NCBI RefSeq assembly: GCF_003121295.1
Contig: NZ_PHNC01000029.1
Coordinates: 1,178,001 to 1,242,000 of the forward strand
Source of the DNA: Streptomyces orinoci
GTDB taxonomy: Bacteria; Actinomycetota; Actinomycetes; Streptomycetales; Streptomycetaceae
DNA length: 64,000 nt
Direction of reading: 5' to 3'
Positions within the stretch are counted from its first letter, which is position 1; each line of letters begins with the position of its first letter. Shown in pieces: positions 17,378 to 24,553 of the stretch. Under the pieces are notes generated by a model. It did no database searches, was not told the origin of the DNA, and saw nothing but the letters and a program-made list of their open reading frames with translations. The translations under genes and the position numbers were made by a program.

Positions 17378-19567
17378 ATGAAGCGGCGGAGAAGGGCACG
17401 GAGGATCGGGTACCTCCTGGTGCACGGCATTGGCAATCAGCACACGCAGGCCGGCACGCGCAAGTCCGTACTGAGGCATATGGGGCAGGGGATACTCAGC
17501 CCGATCATACGGGCCTACGGTGCGTCGGCCGTGGACTGGCGTGAGACGCCGGAGGACCGGACGTCAAGCGATGAGGCGGCCTATGGGCGTCCCGCACACG
17601 CGGTGGCCAGGATCCGTATTCCTGGCAAGCCGACGGGTGAGGTGCTGATGGTGGAAGCGGTCTGGTCCGACCAGTTCCGCCGACCTCGATGGTGGCTGCG
17701 CTGGCTGGTGTCCTTGGGCTACCTTGCCCGGTCTCTGCCGATGGTGTTGCTGCTGATCGGGCCCGACCGACGGGACCGCAGCATCCTTCTCGGCGACACC
17801 CACAACGGCCGTGGCTTCGGGGCATACTCACGCAACTCTGCGGGCTCCGGCTTCTTCCTGCCCTCGGAGTACCGACACATAGCCCGCGTCGGCTGGCGCC
17901 TACTCACACTCCTGGTCTGTTTGTTCGGTCTCAGGGCGCTGACCGCCGCACACCCGTGGGTCGCACTTGGCGCAGGCATCTGCATCCTTGCCCTGTTGTG
18001 CAGCCGACTCAATCTTGGCGACCACGTGATCACGGCTGCTGCGCGCGATCACGAGCGCGAGGAACTACTCGACTACCTCGAAGAGCGCCTTCGCTGGCTG
18101 GAGGCACGGTGCGACGACATTGTGATCGTTGCCCACTCCCAGGGCGGATATCTGACCCATCAGCTTCTATCCCGGGACGGCGGCCGTAACCAGGAGAAGG
18201 TCATCCGCTTCGTCGGTGTCGGATCCGGCCTCAAGCCGATCTGGCTTCTGCGGCAGACCAGGCATCCGGTCGTACGGCTGGTCGCTTGGCTGCTTCCAAT
18301 CGCATCGGTCCTCATGGCCTGGGGTACCGCTCCGTTCGTGGATCCGGGACTGTCCGCGAGCGCCTTGGCACTGACGAGATCGGCCACGGCCGGAATGGCG
18401 TTGCTTACGCTGCCCCTCTCCGCCATCACACCCGAAAGCGTCTCCTCTGCCATGGCGTCCATGTCCGCCTCATGGCAGCAATTGCTGAGCAGCGCATTCC
18501 CGATGGGTGGTATGACGATGGTGCGTTGGGCGGCCGTCGCCGCCAGCGCAGGTGTCAGCATTCTGTGCGGGTTCCTCCTAAAGCGCTATGCCCGTCCGTA
18601 CCATCGTGATCCCCTCGAGCTGTCTCGCCCCGTCCAGCGAAGCCAGCGGAGGCAGCCTCTGGTCTGGCAGGAGTTCAGCAGTCAGCACGACATGGTGGGA
18701 CGTATGCTCCTGCCCACTCTTCCCAAGGGGGTTGAGCAGGAGGCCACTTGTGTTCTCGGTCATCCGCTGCGTGACCACACTCGGTATTTCGACCGGGAGG
18801 GAATGCTGACTCGGCGCCTTGCAGGATCGCTGCTGGGCGATCTGGAACAAACCACGTGCAGGCGTTTCGGTGCTGATGCATGGAACGCGCGTGTCGGCCG
18901 CTACGAGATCGCCCTGCGCAAACAGCACGACCGTCGTCGACTCTTCCATGCTCTGATCATGCTCTGGGTGACACTCTTCTTCCTCGTACCCAAAGTGGCC
19001 AGGGGATCCGACTGGTTCCAGGCCGCCATGGACCAGTGGAAGTACCTTGCCGTCGCCATGGTCACCCTCAGCTGTCTGTTCACCTGGCACAGCCGCAGGA
19101 ACCACCAAGCGGTGGTCCGTGCGCTCGACGCCGAACTTCGGAGCATGCCAGAGGACAAACCCTTGGCCCGGATCCTTCCTCCCGCCCAGAGGATGACCCC
19201 GTTCGTGTGCTTGGTGTTCGCCGCGATGCTCTCGTTCTACGGAGCACTGGGGTTGTTCATCCTCGGACGGCATCATCCCACCTGGGCGGTTCCTGCCCCC
19301 GGGGCGATGCTGCTCGCGGCCATGGTCTTGGCTGTCCTGGCGGCAGCCGTTGCCTCCGGCTACAAGATCAAGCGTCGCTGGCTCGCTGCAACGACCGTCC
19401 TGGCCAGCGTGCCAGTCGTCACTGCGAACACACCGTCTGCCCCCGGCTTGCCGGCCTGGGCCACCACACCTGGCGTCTTCGTCCTTGCCACTGTGGTGAC
19501 TGCTGTCGTCATAGCGATCGCCGCTCTGACACGATCTACGCCGATTCCCCTCCCAGCACAGAATTGA
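17378..19567 (+). CDS. Multi-pass membrane protein with alpha/beta hydrolase domain
   Basis: 729 residues. The N terminus reads IGYLLVHGIGNQHTQ, the oxyanion-hole strand of lipase-like alpha/beta hydrolases. The nucleophile elbow is VIVAHSQGGYLTHQ (Ser about 253). Several hydrophobic segments lie between and after these (WRLLTLLVCLFGL, VRLVAWLLPIASVLMAW, LIMLWVTLFFLV, FVCLVFAAMLSFYGALGLF and two near the C terminus), so the hydrolase is membrane-bound. It may be a lipase or esterase. A GGAGAGA site precedes the ATG. It lies between the protease/membrane pair and the two motif-bearing genes on the same strand, hence possibly part of one functional island. Confidence 0.8.
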   Translation: MKRRRRARRIGYLLVHGIGNQHTQAGTRKSVLRHMGQGILSPIIRAYGASAVDWRETPEDRTSSDEAAYGRPAHAVARIRIPGKPTGEVLMVEAVWSDQFRRPRWWLRWLVSLGYLARSLPMVLLLIGPDRRDRSILLGDTHNGRGFGAYSRNSAGSGFFLPSEYRHIARVGWRLLTLLVCLFGLRALTAAHPWVALGAGICILALLCSRLNLGDHVITAAARDHEREELLDYLEERLRWLEARCDDIVIVAHSQGGYLTHQLLSRDGGRNQEKVIRFVGVGSGLKPIWLLRQTRHPVVRLVAWLLPIASVLMAWGTAPFVDPGLSASALALTRSATAGMALLTLPLSAITPESVSSAMASMSASWQQLLSSAFPMGGMTMVRWAAVAASAGVSILCGFLLKRYARPYHRDPLELSRPVQRSQRRQPLVWQEFSSQHDMVGRMLLPTLPKGVEQEATCVLGHPLRDHTRYFDREGMLTRRLAGSLLGDLEQTTCRRFGADAWNARVGRYEIALRKQHDRRRLFHALIMLWVTLFFLVPKVARGSDWFQAAMDQWKYLAVAMVTLSCLFTWHSRRNHQAVVRALDAELRSMPEDKPLARILPPAQRMTPFVCLVFAAMLSFYGALGLFILGRHHPTWAVPAPGAMLLAAMVLAVLAAAVASGYKIKRRWLAATTVLASVPVVTANTPSAPGLPAWATTPGVFVLATVVTAVVIAIAALTRSTPIPLPAQN

Positions 19568-19726
19568 GGTTTCCCCCCTCCTGGGAGCCAACCCGGCGGA
19601 CGCAGCAAAGTCGCCTTCAGCGGCGGGTTCTGGTCAACGCCCCGCATTGCCCGACCCGTGCCGTGCCATGGCCGGTACGGTCGATCAGTTCTAGCGTGCG
19701 AAACGGCCCGAAGGGGGAACCGTCCC

Positions 19727-20131
19727 ATGTACGAAGAAGCAGTCATGGCCGTGAGCACAGGAGCTGCCAGCGGTGTCCTCTCCTATCTGCTCCAGGACCA
19801 GGCCGACGCTTTGCGCGCCCGGATCTCGGCCATTTTCCGTCGTGCCGGCAGCCCGCAGGAGGAGGCCACCGCCCTGCAGGTACTGGACGAGCAGGCGACA
19901 GCCCTGGCCCGCCACAAAATCACTCAGCGCACCGTCATCGACACCTGGACCGAGCTGCTCTCAGCCTTCCTCGACACTCACCCCAGCGCCCGATCCGACA
20001 TCGAGGAGCTCAAGACGACGGCCCCGACAAAGACAGTCAACATCGGCTCCCAGCACAACCACGGCTCCGGGGCCTTTATCGGCAACGACCACTACGGCGA
20101 CATCAACATCAACACCCGGGACGACCGGTGA
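19727..20131 (+). CDS. Small helical protein with C-terminal Asn/Gly motif
   Basis: 134 residues. The ATG follows AAGGGGGAAC. The helical core of about 100 residues (STGAASGVLSYLL, AIFRRAG, SAFLDTHPSARSDIEEL) is homologous to the small protein at 6175-6612. The tail, residues 109-129, contains QHNHGSGAFIGNDHYGDI and matches the N terminus of the next gene product (NNYGGAFVGRDQYGDI). The GTGA overlap couples the two genes. A short matching motif at the end of one protein and the start of its neighbour suggests homotypic assembly; an effector or sensor role is inference. Confidence 0.72.
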   Translation: MYEEAVMAVSTGAASGVLSYLLQDQADALRARISAIFRRAGSPQEEATALQVLDEQATALARHKITQRTVIDTWTELLSAFLDTHPSARSDIEELKTTAPTKTVNIGSQHNHGSGAFIGNDHYGDININTRDDR

Positions 20132-20871
20132 CCACCGACGACCCGGCGCCTACGGAGCAGCACACTGTCCAGAACAACTACGGTGGCGCCTTTGTCGGCC
20201 GTGACCAGTACGGCGACATCAACATCCATCATGAGATCGACCCGCAAACCAAGGCCACACTCGCGAAGCTGGGGAAGTCCGCGCCCGCTCTGTCGCAGAT
20301 GCTCGAAGGTGCTCTGCGAGACGGTGTTATCTCGCCTGACACGGTCAGCCAGCTCTCCTTGGCCACCCGGAGCATCAACGAGGACGTTGCCGACCAGATC
20401 TCGCGCGCCTCCCACCGGATCAACGAGGACGTCGCCGGCCTTCTCACGCACGCAAGCCACAGCATCAACGAGCACGTCGCTGAGCAGCTGACCTACGCCG
20501 CTGACCGACTGTCCACAGTCTCCTCGAAGCTGGACTTTGACGCGCTTGACCTTCTCGTCAGACGCTTGGAGGAAGTTCTCGGCCATCACGACGGCAGCGA
20601 TCTCAACGGGCTCGCCACCCGGCTGCAGAACAGCCTGAAAGATCTGAGTGCGGCGACACACCGGGTAGGCGATCTGCAGGGTGACAGCACTCAGACGGTC
20701 AGGCTCGAGCAGGTGACGAGGTCGCTCATGGACATCGCGAAGCGAGTCGAGGCAAGGGTGACCCCGCCCCCGCCGGTGATACTCCCTGACTGGGAGGGAC
20801 GATTGCGATGGTTCGGCGCCGGCGTTCTACTCGGCATCCTTATATCTGTCTTGTACGCGGCCTACTCGTAG
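20128..20871 (+). CDS. Tail-anchored coiled-coil protein with N-terminal Asn/Gly motif
   Basis: 247 residues from a GTG. Residues 15-34 hold VQNNYGGAFVGRDQYGDI, the counterpart of the upstream protein tail. Residues 82-126 are three 15-residue repeats, each starting SINE, RINE or SINE and ending ASH, ASH or AAD. Long amphipathic helices follow (LDLLVRRLEEVLGHH, LEQVTRSLMDIAKRVEARV). Residues 226-245 are a C-terminal membrane helix (WFGAGVLLGILISVLY) with almost nothing after it. Topology: soluble motif and coiled coil in the cytoplasm, anchored by the tail. This fits a membrane-acting partner triggered through the motif. Confidence 0.75.
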   Translation: MTTDDPAPTEQHTVQNNYGGAFVGRDQYGDINIHHEIDPQTKATLAKLGKSAPALSQMLEGALRDGVISPDTVSQLSLATRSINEDVADQISRASHRINEDVAGLLTHASHSINEHVAEQLTYAADRLSTVSSKLDFDALDLLVRRLEEVLGHHDGSDLNGLATRLQNSLKDLSAATHRVGDLQGDSTQTVRLEQVTRSLMDIAKRVEARVTPPPPVILPDWEGRLRWFGAGVLLGILISVLYAAYS

Positions 20872-20950
20872 CCGTAGACGACGGGCTCCGTGCGTGCGCG
20901 ATGCGTGAGCGGACGGTCCGGCACGAGGTGTCATGAGCGGGATGGGGTGC

Positions 20951-20995
20951 GCTGCCGCAGGGCCCTGATCAGGCAAAACAGCACCCTGCGGCAGC
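20951..20995. terminator. Stem-loop downstream of the tail-anchored protein gene
   Basis: Twelve-base perfect inverted repeat GCTGCCGCAGGG/CCCTGCGGCAGC with a 21-base loop, 80 bp after the stop. A similar but imperfect hairpin occupies the same position in the related repeat near 24094-24133. Confidence 0.55.
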
Positions 20996-21007
20996 GCCGA
21001 GCACCAC

Positions 21008-21070
21008 CCGGCAAGGATTCGATCCCACTCCTAAAGCGGGTGTCGGCAGTTCGAATCTGCCCGGGGGCAC
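21008..21070 (+). other. 3' end of tRNA-Arg(CCU): probable integration-site remnant
   Basis: The anticodon loop CTCCTAA, the 3' anticodon strand AGCGG, the variable loop, a perfect T arm (GGCAG-TTCGAAT-CTGCC) and the acceptor strand CGGGGGC-A are present. The 5' half cannot be formed: the bases before the loop do not pair with AGCGG. This is a tRNA 3' segment as left by tyrosine-integrase recombination, and an integrase remnant begins 90 bp away. A related degenerate copy is at 24151. Confidence 0.7.
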
Positions 21071-21077
21071 ATGACGA

Positions 21078-21116
21078 AGGGCCAGTTCGGAGGCTTGATC
21101 CTCTCGTACTGGCCCT
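21078..21116. terminator. Stem-loop between tRNA end and integrase remnant
   Basis: AGGGCCAGT (21078-21086) pairs with ACTGGCCCT (21108-21116), loop of 21 bases. It would serve as terminator for the tRNA on one strand and the integrase remnant on the other. Confidence 0.5.
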
Positions 21117-21159
21117 CTCGCGTGATCACGGCCGTGCCACATGCGTGCCACAAGGCCCG

Positions 21160-21389
21160 CTACGAGTCCGCATCACCCCGTTCCTTGCGAATCATCGAAC
21201 CGAGCCGATCAGCGATCTCGCGGTCACGGCCGTTGACCATGTGCTGATAGATCAACGCGGCGCGCGGTGTGCTGTGCCCCATCCTGGTCATGAGCTCACG
21301 CAAGCTCGCGCCGGCGAGGGTGTTCCCTGTGTGCCGAAGATCGTGGAAATGCACGTCTGCCGTGATGCCCGCCTCTTTCCGCGCCCGGA
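21160..21389 (-). pseudogene. Tyrosine integrase, C-terminal remnant
   Basis: About 75 residues survive. FHDLRHTGNTLAGASLRELM and MGHSTPRAALIYQHM are the HxLRHT, GH and catalytic Tyr motifs of phage-type integrases, followed by a normal C terminus and stop. The N-terminal and central domains, with the first catalytic Arg, are missing. The sequence switches at about 21389 into a region homologous to the anti-sigma ATPase 3' end. It lies next to the tRNA-Arg 3' segment, the usual int/att arrangement. Confidence 0.85.
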
Positions 21390-21458
21390 CGGCGACGCCT
21401 CGGCGGGAATATGCCGCCGCCCGTCGGCGTGCTCTACAACGGCAGCAGGACCATGACC

Positions 21459-21829
21459 GTCCGCTGGAGCTGTGGTTGGTCGTCGAGGAGGCCGCCCTGC
21501 GGCGGCCGGTCGGCGGGAATGAATTGATGGCGGCCCAGATCAAGTACCTGATCCATGCCGCCGCCCTGCCGAACGTCACCATCCAAGTCATGCCGACCGC
21601 CAAGGGCCCTCACGCGGCCATGGCCGGGACGTTCGCCCTGATGGAGTTCGGCACCAAGGCGCCCACCGTGGTCTACGTCGATTCGATCGCCGGAAACGTG
21701 TACTTGGAGAAGGAACGCGATGTCCGCAAGTTCATCCAGACCTTCGACCTCGTACGAGCCGCGGGGCCCGATCCGCAGGAGACCCCCGCCGTCCTGGAGA
21801 ACATCGCAAGGGAGATGCACCAGACATGA
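21459..21829 (+). pseudogene. DUF5753 regulator, C-terminal fragment
   Basis: The frame encodes PLELWLVVEEAALRRPVGGN, then LPNVTIQVMPTAKGP and MAGTFALMEFG, to a natural C terminus. This is nearly identical to residues 165-287 of the regulator at 13681. The helix-turn-helix and first half of the sensor domain are gone. An open frame continues upstream through ATPase-derived sequence, so a chimeric product could be made, but it would lack DNA binding. Confidence 0.85.
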
Positions 21830-22056
21830 ACACCCACCACAGTCGGTCTGTCCATGTGGCCGGCCTGAGCGGCGTCCGCTGGCGCAAGAGCAGTTACAGC
21901 TCCGGAAACGGAGCGTGCGTCGAAGTCGCCGAAACCGGCGGCATCGTCGCCGTCCGGGACTCCAAAGATCCCGGCGGGCCTATTCTGCGGGTCCGCCCAG
22001 CCCAATGGGCCTGTTTCGTCAGCAGCGCGGCCGAGGAAGCAGCCGCTGGCAGTTGA
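21826..22056 (+). CDS. DUF397 protein, second copy
   Basis: 76 residues, intact: VRWRKSSYSSGNGACVEVA, GIVAVRDSKDPGGPILR and WACFVSSAAEEAAAGS. Same length as the copy at 14541. The ATG overlaps the stop of the truncated regulator, so translation would depend on that remnant or on a promoter within it. With its regulator broken, it may act with another regulator or be decaying. Confidence 0.82.
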   Translation: MNTHHSRSVHVAGLSGVRWRKSSYSSGNGACVEVAETGGIVAVRDSKDPGGPILRVRPAQWACFVSSAAEEAAAGS

Positions 22057-22292
22057 TCTGGGAACACGTTGCCAGTGAGGACAAAGCCGGTCCGAACGCA
22101 GCGCAGTGGCTCGGGCCGGCCGCAACCCACGTATCTGGCCCTCGTGGCTGAGCTTGACTCCGGGTCGGCCTTTGGCCCTTCCGCCCTCGTTCGGATGAAC
22201 CCTGCTCGCCAGTGGTCTGCATGCGAAGACGCCGGGCACCTTGGGGTGAAGGGGACGACGAACCCCTTCAGGACAGCTAAGGGGAGGAAGCT

Positions 22293-22628
22293 GTGCATCC
22301 GTTTGGGAAGATCGGCAGAGCGGCCCTCGCGGTAGGCGGGGCCCTTGCGCTGACAACAGGACTGGCCACCAGCGCTCAAGCCGCCACAGGAACCTTCAGC
22401 TATGTCCGAGCAGACACCCACGGGGTTGTCAGGTTCGACAACCCGTCCGACGGGTTCTGCTTCGCCCTCAGCGGGCAGGCACTGAGCGTAACCAACAACA
22501 CGAACTCCACGGCCCTCCTCTTCGCGGACGCGGGCTGCGACCCGAACGCCTTCATCGACGCCGCGCAACCAGGGCAGACGCGCGACTCTGGAGCTAATCT
22601 GCCGACGAGCGTGCGGTTCGGGGGCTAA
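22293..22628 (+). CDS. Small secreted protein, YV/two-Cys domain
   Basis: 111 residues from a GTG preceded by GGGGAGGAAG. The signal peptide runs through RAALAVGGALALTTGLATSAQA. The mature 80 residues begin ATGTFSYV and contain PSDGFC, NNTNSTALLFADAGC and SVRFGG. The N-terminal domain of the protein at 23096 has the same spacing (ASGTYTYV, PSDTC, NDTTDTAFLYGSASC, GVRFG), so the two share an unnamed extracellular domain with one likely disulfide. Confidence 0.75.
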   Translation: MHPFGKIGRAALAVGGALALTTGLATSAQAATGTFSYVRADTHGVVRFDNPSDGFCFALSGQALSVTNNTNSTALLFADAGCDPNAFIDAAQPGQTRDSGANLPTSVRFGG

Positions 22629-22691
22629 GGCCGCGCCGGGGCAGCTCGCACGGTCTGCTGATATGACCTATTTCCTTCAGGGATAGCCCAT

Positions 22692-23063
22692 TTGGCGATG
22701 GGCAGCCTGAACGACATGCTGATCCTTCGTAGAGCCGTAGCAGCTCTCTTCGCCGCAGGCATCGCCCTCGGAGTGCCCGCCACGGCAACCGCCGACGCCA
22801 GCGCCGCCCCGGCCCCAGCACGGGTGGTGGCCGCGCGGCACTGCTTCACCAAGGAGCAGGCCCCACTCGAGCTCGCCCGCCAGGCCGCGGCCGTCAAGCC
22901 CGGTCACAAGACCCACCTGATGGTGCCGGTCTGCCAGTCCACCGGCACCTCCCGCTGCGATGCTCCGAGCCACACCCTGATGTGCGGGCAGTTCTGTCAG
23001 GACTGTGACGGCATGGTCTGCTCGCAGCCGTGGTTCTCCGAGTTCCCGTGCGGAAGCTGCTAA
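22692..23063 (+). CDS. Small secreted Cys-rich protein
   Basis: 123 residues if the TTG at 22692 is used, which has an AGGGA site 8 bases upstream. ATGs at 22698 and 22716 are alternatives. The signal peptide (AVAALFAAGIALGVPATATADA) is clear. The exported part has nine Cys, seven of them in the last 45 residues (RCDAP, LMCGQFCQDCDGMVC, FPCGSC). This density suggests a disulfide-knotted or metal-binding peptide. No family recognised. It lies between two proteins that share an extracellular domain. Confidence 0.65.
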   Translation: MAMGSLNDMLILRRAVAALFAAGIALGVPATATADASAAPAPARVVAARHCFTKEQAPLELARQAAAVKPGHKTHLMVPVCQSTGTSRCDAPSHTLMCGQFCQDCDGMVCSQPWFSEFPCGSC

Positions 23064-23095
23064 CCCAACACCAGAAAAGGGAAGAGGGGGGATCG

Positions 23096-23932
23096 TTGAG
23101 AGCGCAACGAGTACTGCGCCGCATCACCAGAACCGTCGTTGCCGTCACCGCACTCGCGATGGCCGCGCTGCCGACCGGGGCGCAGGCCGCATCCGGTACC
23201 TACACCTACGTCACACCGTCCGGGCAGAGCATCCAGGGCCAGGACCCGCCCAGCGACACCTGCATCCCGCTCACCGGGGGCGCGGTGCACTTCTCCAATG
23301 ACACCACCGATACCGCCTTCCTCTACGGCAGCGCATCCTGCAGCGGACAATGGGGCGAGCTCGTCGGTACCGGCGCCACATGGGACGCACCCACGGGCGC
23401 CCAGGCGCTGGGCGTCCGGTTCGGCTCCGCCCCCGGCGCCGCTGCTCCGCCGCAGCAGGGAGCCCAGCCGCCGACGCAGGGGACCCAGCCACCGCCATCG
23501 CAGGGAACCCAGCCGCCGGTCGGCAACCAGCCACCACAGGCAAGCAAGAACCCCGTCGCCAGCAACGCCATGCACTCCGGCGCCGCCCGCGAAATCCGGC
23601 CCGGAGCCACCACCGCGACTGCCTACAAGTGGTGGACCTGGCCCGACCTGAAGGTCGGCGACTGCCACCAAACCGGCGGCTACCTGCGCCTCTACGCCGA
23701 CGGCAAGCTCACCTTCAGCGCACGCACCTGGACCGACCACACCTTCAGCGGCGACATCTGGCACGCACGCTTCCAGCTGAAGAACTCCGGCGGCCAGACC
23801 CTGTTCACCACCGGCACCTTCGACAGCCCCACGATGTGGGCGAGCAAACAAGTCGACTGGACAGCCAACGGCACCTTCGAACCCAGCGTCTACGCCGCCA
23901 CCGCGACAGTGACGCAATGGGCTTCATGCTGA
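23096..23932 (+). CDS. Secreted two-domain protein with Pro/Gln linker
   Basis: 278 residues from a TTG at 23096, chosen because GAAGAGGGGGGA precedes it and because it gives a proper signal peptide (TRTVVAVTALAMAALPTGAQA). Domain 1 (about 30-115) matches the small secreted protein at 22293. A linker of repeated TQPPxxQG units (about 120-155) follows. Domain 2 (about 170-278) contains WWTWPDLKVGDCHQTGGYL, FSARTWTDHTFSGDIWHARF and LFTTGTFDSPTMW, resembling small secreted Streptomyces domains of unknown function (possibly DUF6294). Likely extracellular, role unknown. Confidence 0.75.
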   Translation: MRAQRVLRRITRTVVAVTALAMAALPTGAQAASGTYTYVTPSGQSIQGQDPPSDTCIPLTGGAVHFSNDTTDTAFLYGSASCSGQWGELVGTGATWDAPTGAQALGVRFGSAPGAAAPPQQGAQPPTQGTQPPPSQGTQPPVGNQPPQASKNPVASNAMHSGAAREIRPGATTATAYKWWTWPDLKVGDCHQTGGYLRLYADGKLTFSARTWTDHTFSGDIWHARFQLKNSGGQTLFTTGTFDSPTMWASKQVDWTANGTFEPSVYAATATVTQWASC

Positions 23933-24045
23933 GCTGGACCATACGATGCGGCCGCCCTCCAAGCATGCGGTAGAGGCCCAGCAAATGGCCCCTACTGGCA
24001 CGCGAGAGAAGCTGCCATTCAGACGGCATGCAGTGCGTGAGCCTT

Positions 24046-24210
24046 GCGTGAGCGGACGGCTCAACACCCGCCATCACAAGCACGATCAAGAACCATGCCG
24101 GGTGCCGCTGACCTGCACGGACAGCAGCACCCGGCACGAACGAACACCCGCCGGCAAGGATTCGATCCCACTCCTGAAGCGCGTGTCGGCAGTTCGAATC
24201 CGCCCGGGGT
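24046..24210 (+). repeat. Second tRNA-Arg-like repeat (related to 20903-21070)
   Basis: GCGTGAGCGGACGG (24046-24059) is followed by an imperfect hairpin and then, from 24151, CCGGCAAGGATTCGATCCCA and a tRNA 3'-like segment with loop CTCCTGA and T arm GGCAG-TTCGAAT-CCGCC. The same three elements in the same order occur at 20903-21070. Here the T stem has a mismatch and the acceptor strand is altered, so this copy is degenerate. The two repeats bound about 3.1 kb. Confidence 0.65.
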
Positions 24211-24242
24211 ACCTCGCGAAAGTGCTGGCCACAGCACATGCA

Positions 24243-24281
24243 GGCACTGCCCGCCCCACTTCCTTCGGGGCGGGCAGTGCC
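24243..24281. terminator. Strong stem-loop after the second tRNA-like repeat
   Basis: Perfect 15-bp stem GGCACTGCCCGCCCC/GGGGCGGGCAGTGCC with a 9-base loop. It sits 33 bp after the tRNA-like segment, where a tRNA terminator would be. The rest of 23933-24553 holds the tRNA-like repeat and no supported gene; a possible decayed minus-strand frame ends at 24298. Confidence 0.7.
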
Positions 24282-24553
24282 CATTGGCACACATGGCTCA
24301 GGCGGCCTGTGCCGCTTCCATGGCCTCGATCCGCGCCGGCTCCGGAGTGAACCCCCGTACTTCCGGCACCTTCGATCAGCGCCTGGAGGTCGTTCCCGAT
24401 GTCCGCGACGCCCGGCTCCACACTGCGCCGAAGCTCAGGGGGGCAGGGGGCACCCCCTGGCCGTGAACCAAGCGGGGGGTGCATGACGAACATCGATGGA
24501 ATGCCCATTCGAAACCGGACCGAGAGGCGTCCACCAAGGCGTACGTTCAGTGC

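Larger units (their letters stand above)
21389..22145. repeat. Deleted second copy of the 12.9-14.85 kb block
   Basis: Bases 21389-21458 match 12897-12966 (3' end and downstream flank of the ATPase gene). The homology then jumps directly to the middle of the DUF5753 regulator gene (equivalent to 14170) and runs through DUF397 to about 22145 (equivalent to 14845). Relative to copy 1, about 1.2 kb is deleted. Confidence 0.8.

Noticed and set aside
18880-20127. Upstream part of the long plus-strand frame that ends in the tail-anchored protein
   Set aside because: It overlaps the membrane hydrolase and small motif protein in another frame. The GTG at 20128 with coupled overlap is the real start.
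21008-21070. Complete tRNA-Arg gene
   Set aside because: Only the 3' half folds; the 5' anticodon strand, D arm and acceptor 5' strand are missing.
20969-21151. Minus-strand 60-codon frame with RFELPTPALGVGSNP
   Set aside because: This peptide is the translated antisense of the tRNA-Arg 3' segment, a well-known false gene type.
24298-24480. Minus-strand peptide DIGNDLQALIEG and, in the next frame, TPEPARIEAMEAAQAA with a stop
   Set aside because: It could be the frameshifted end of a decayed gene, but it is too short to identify.
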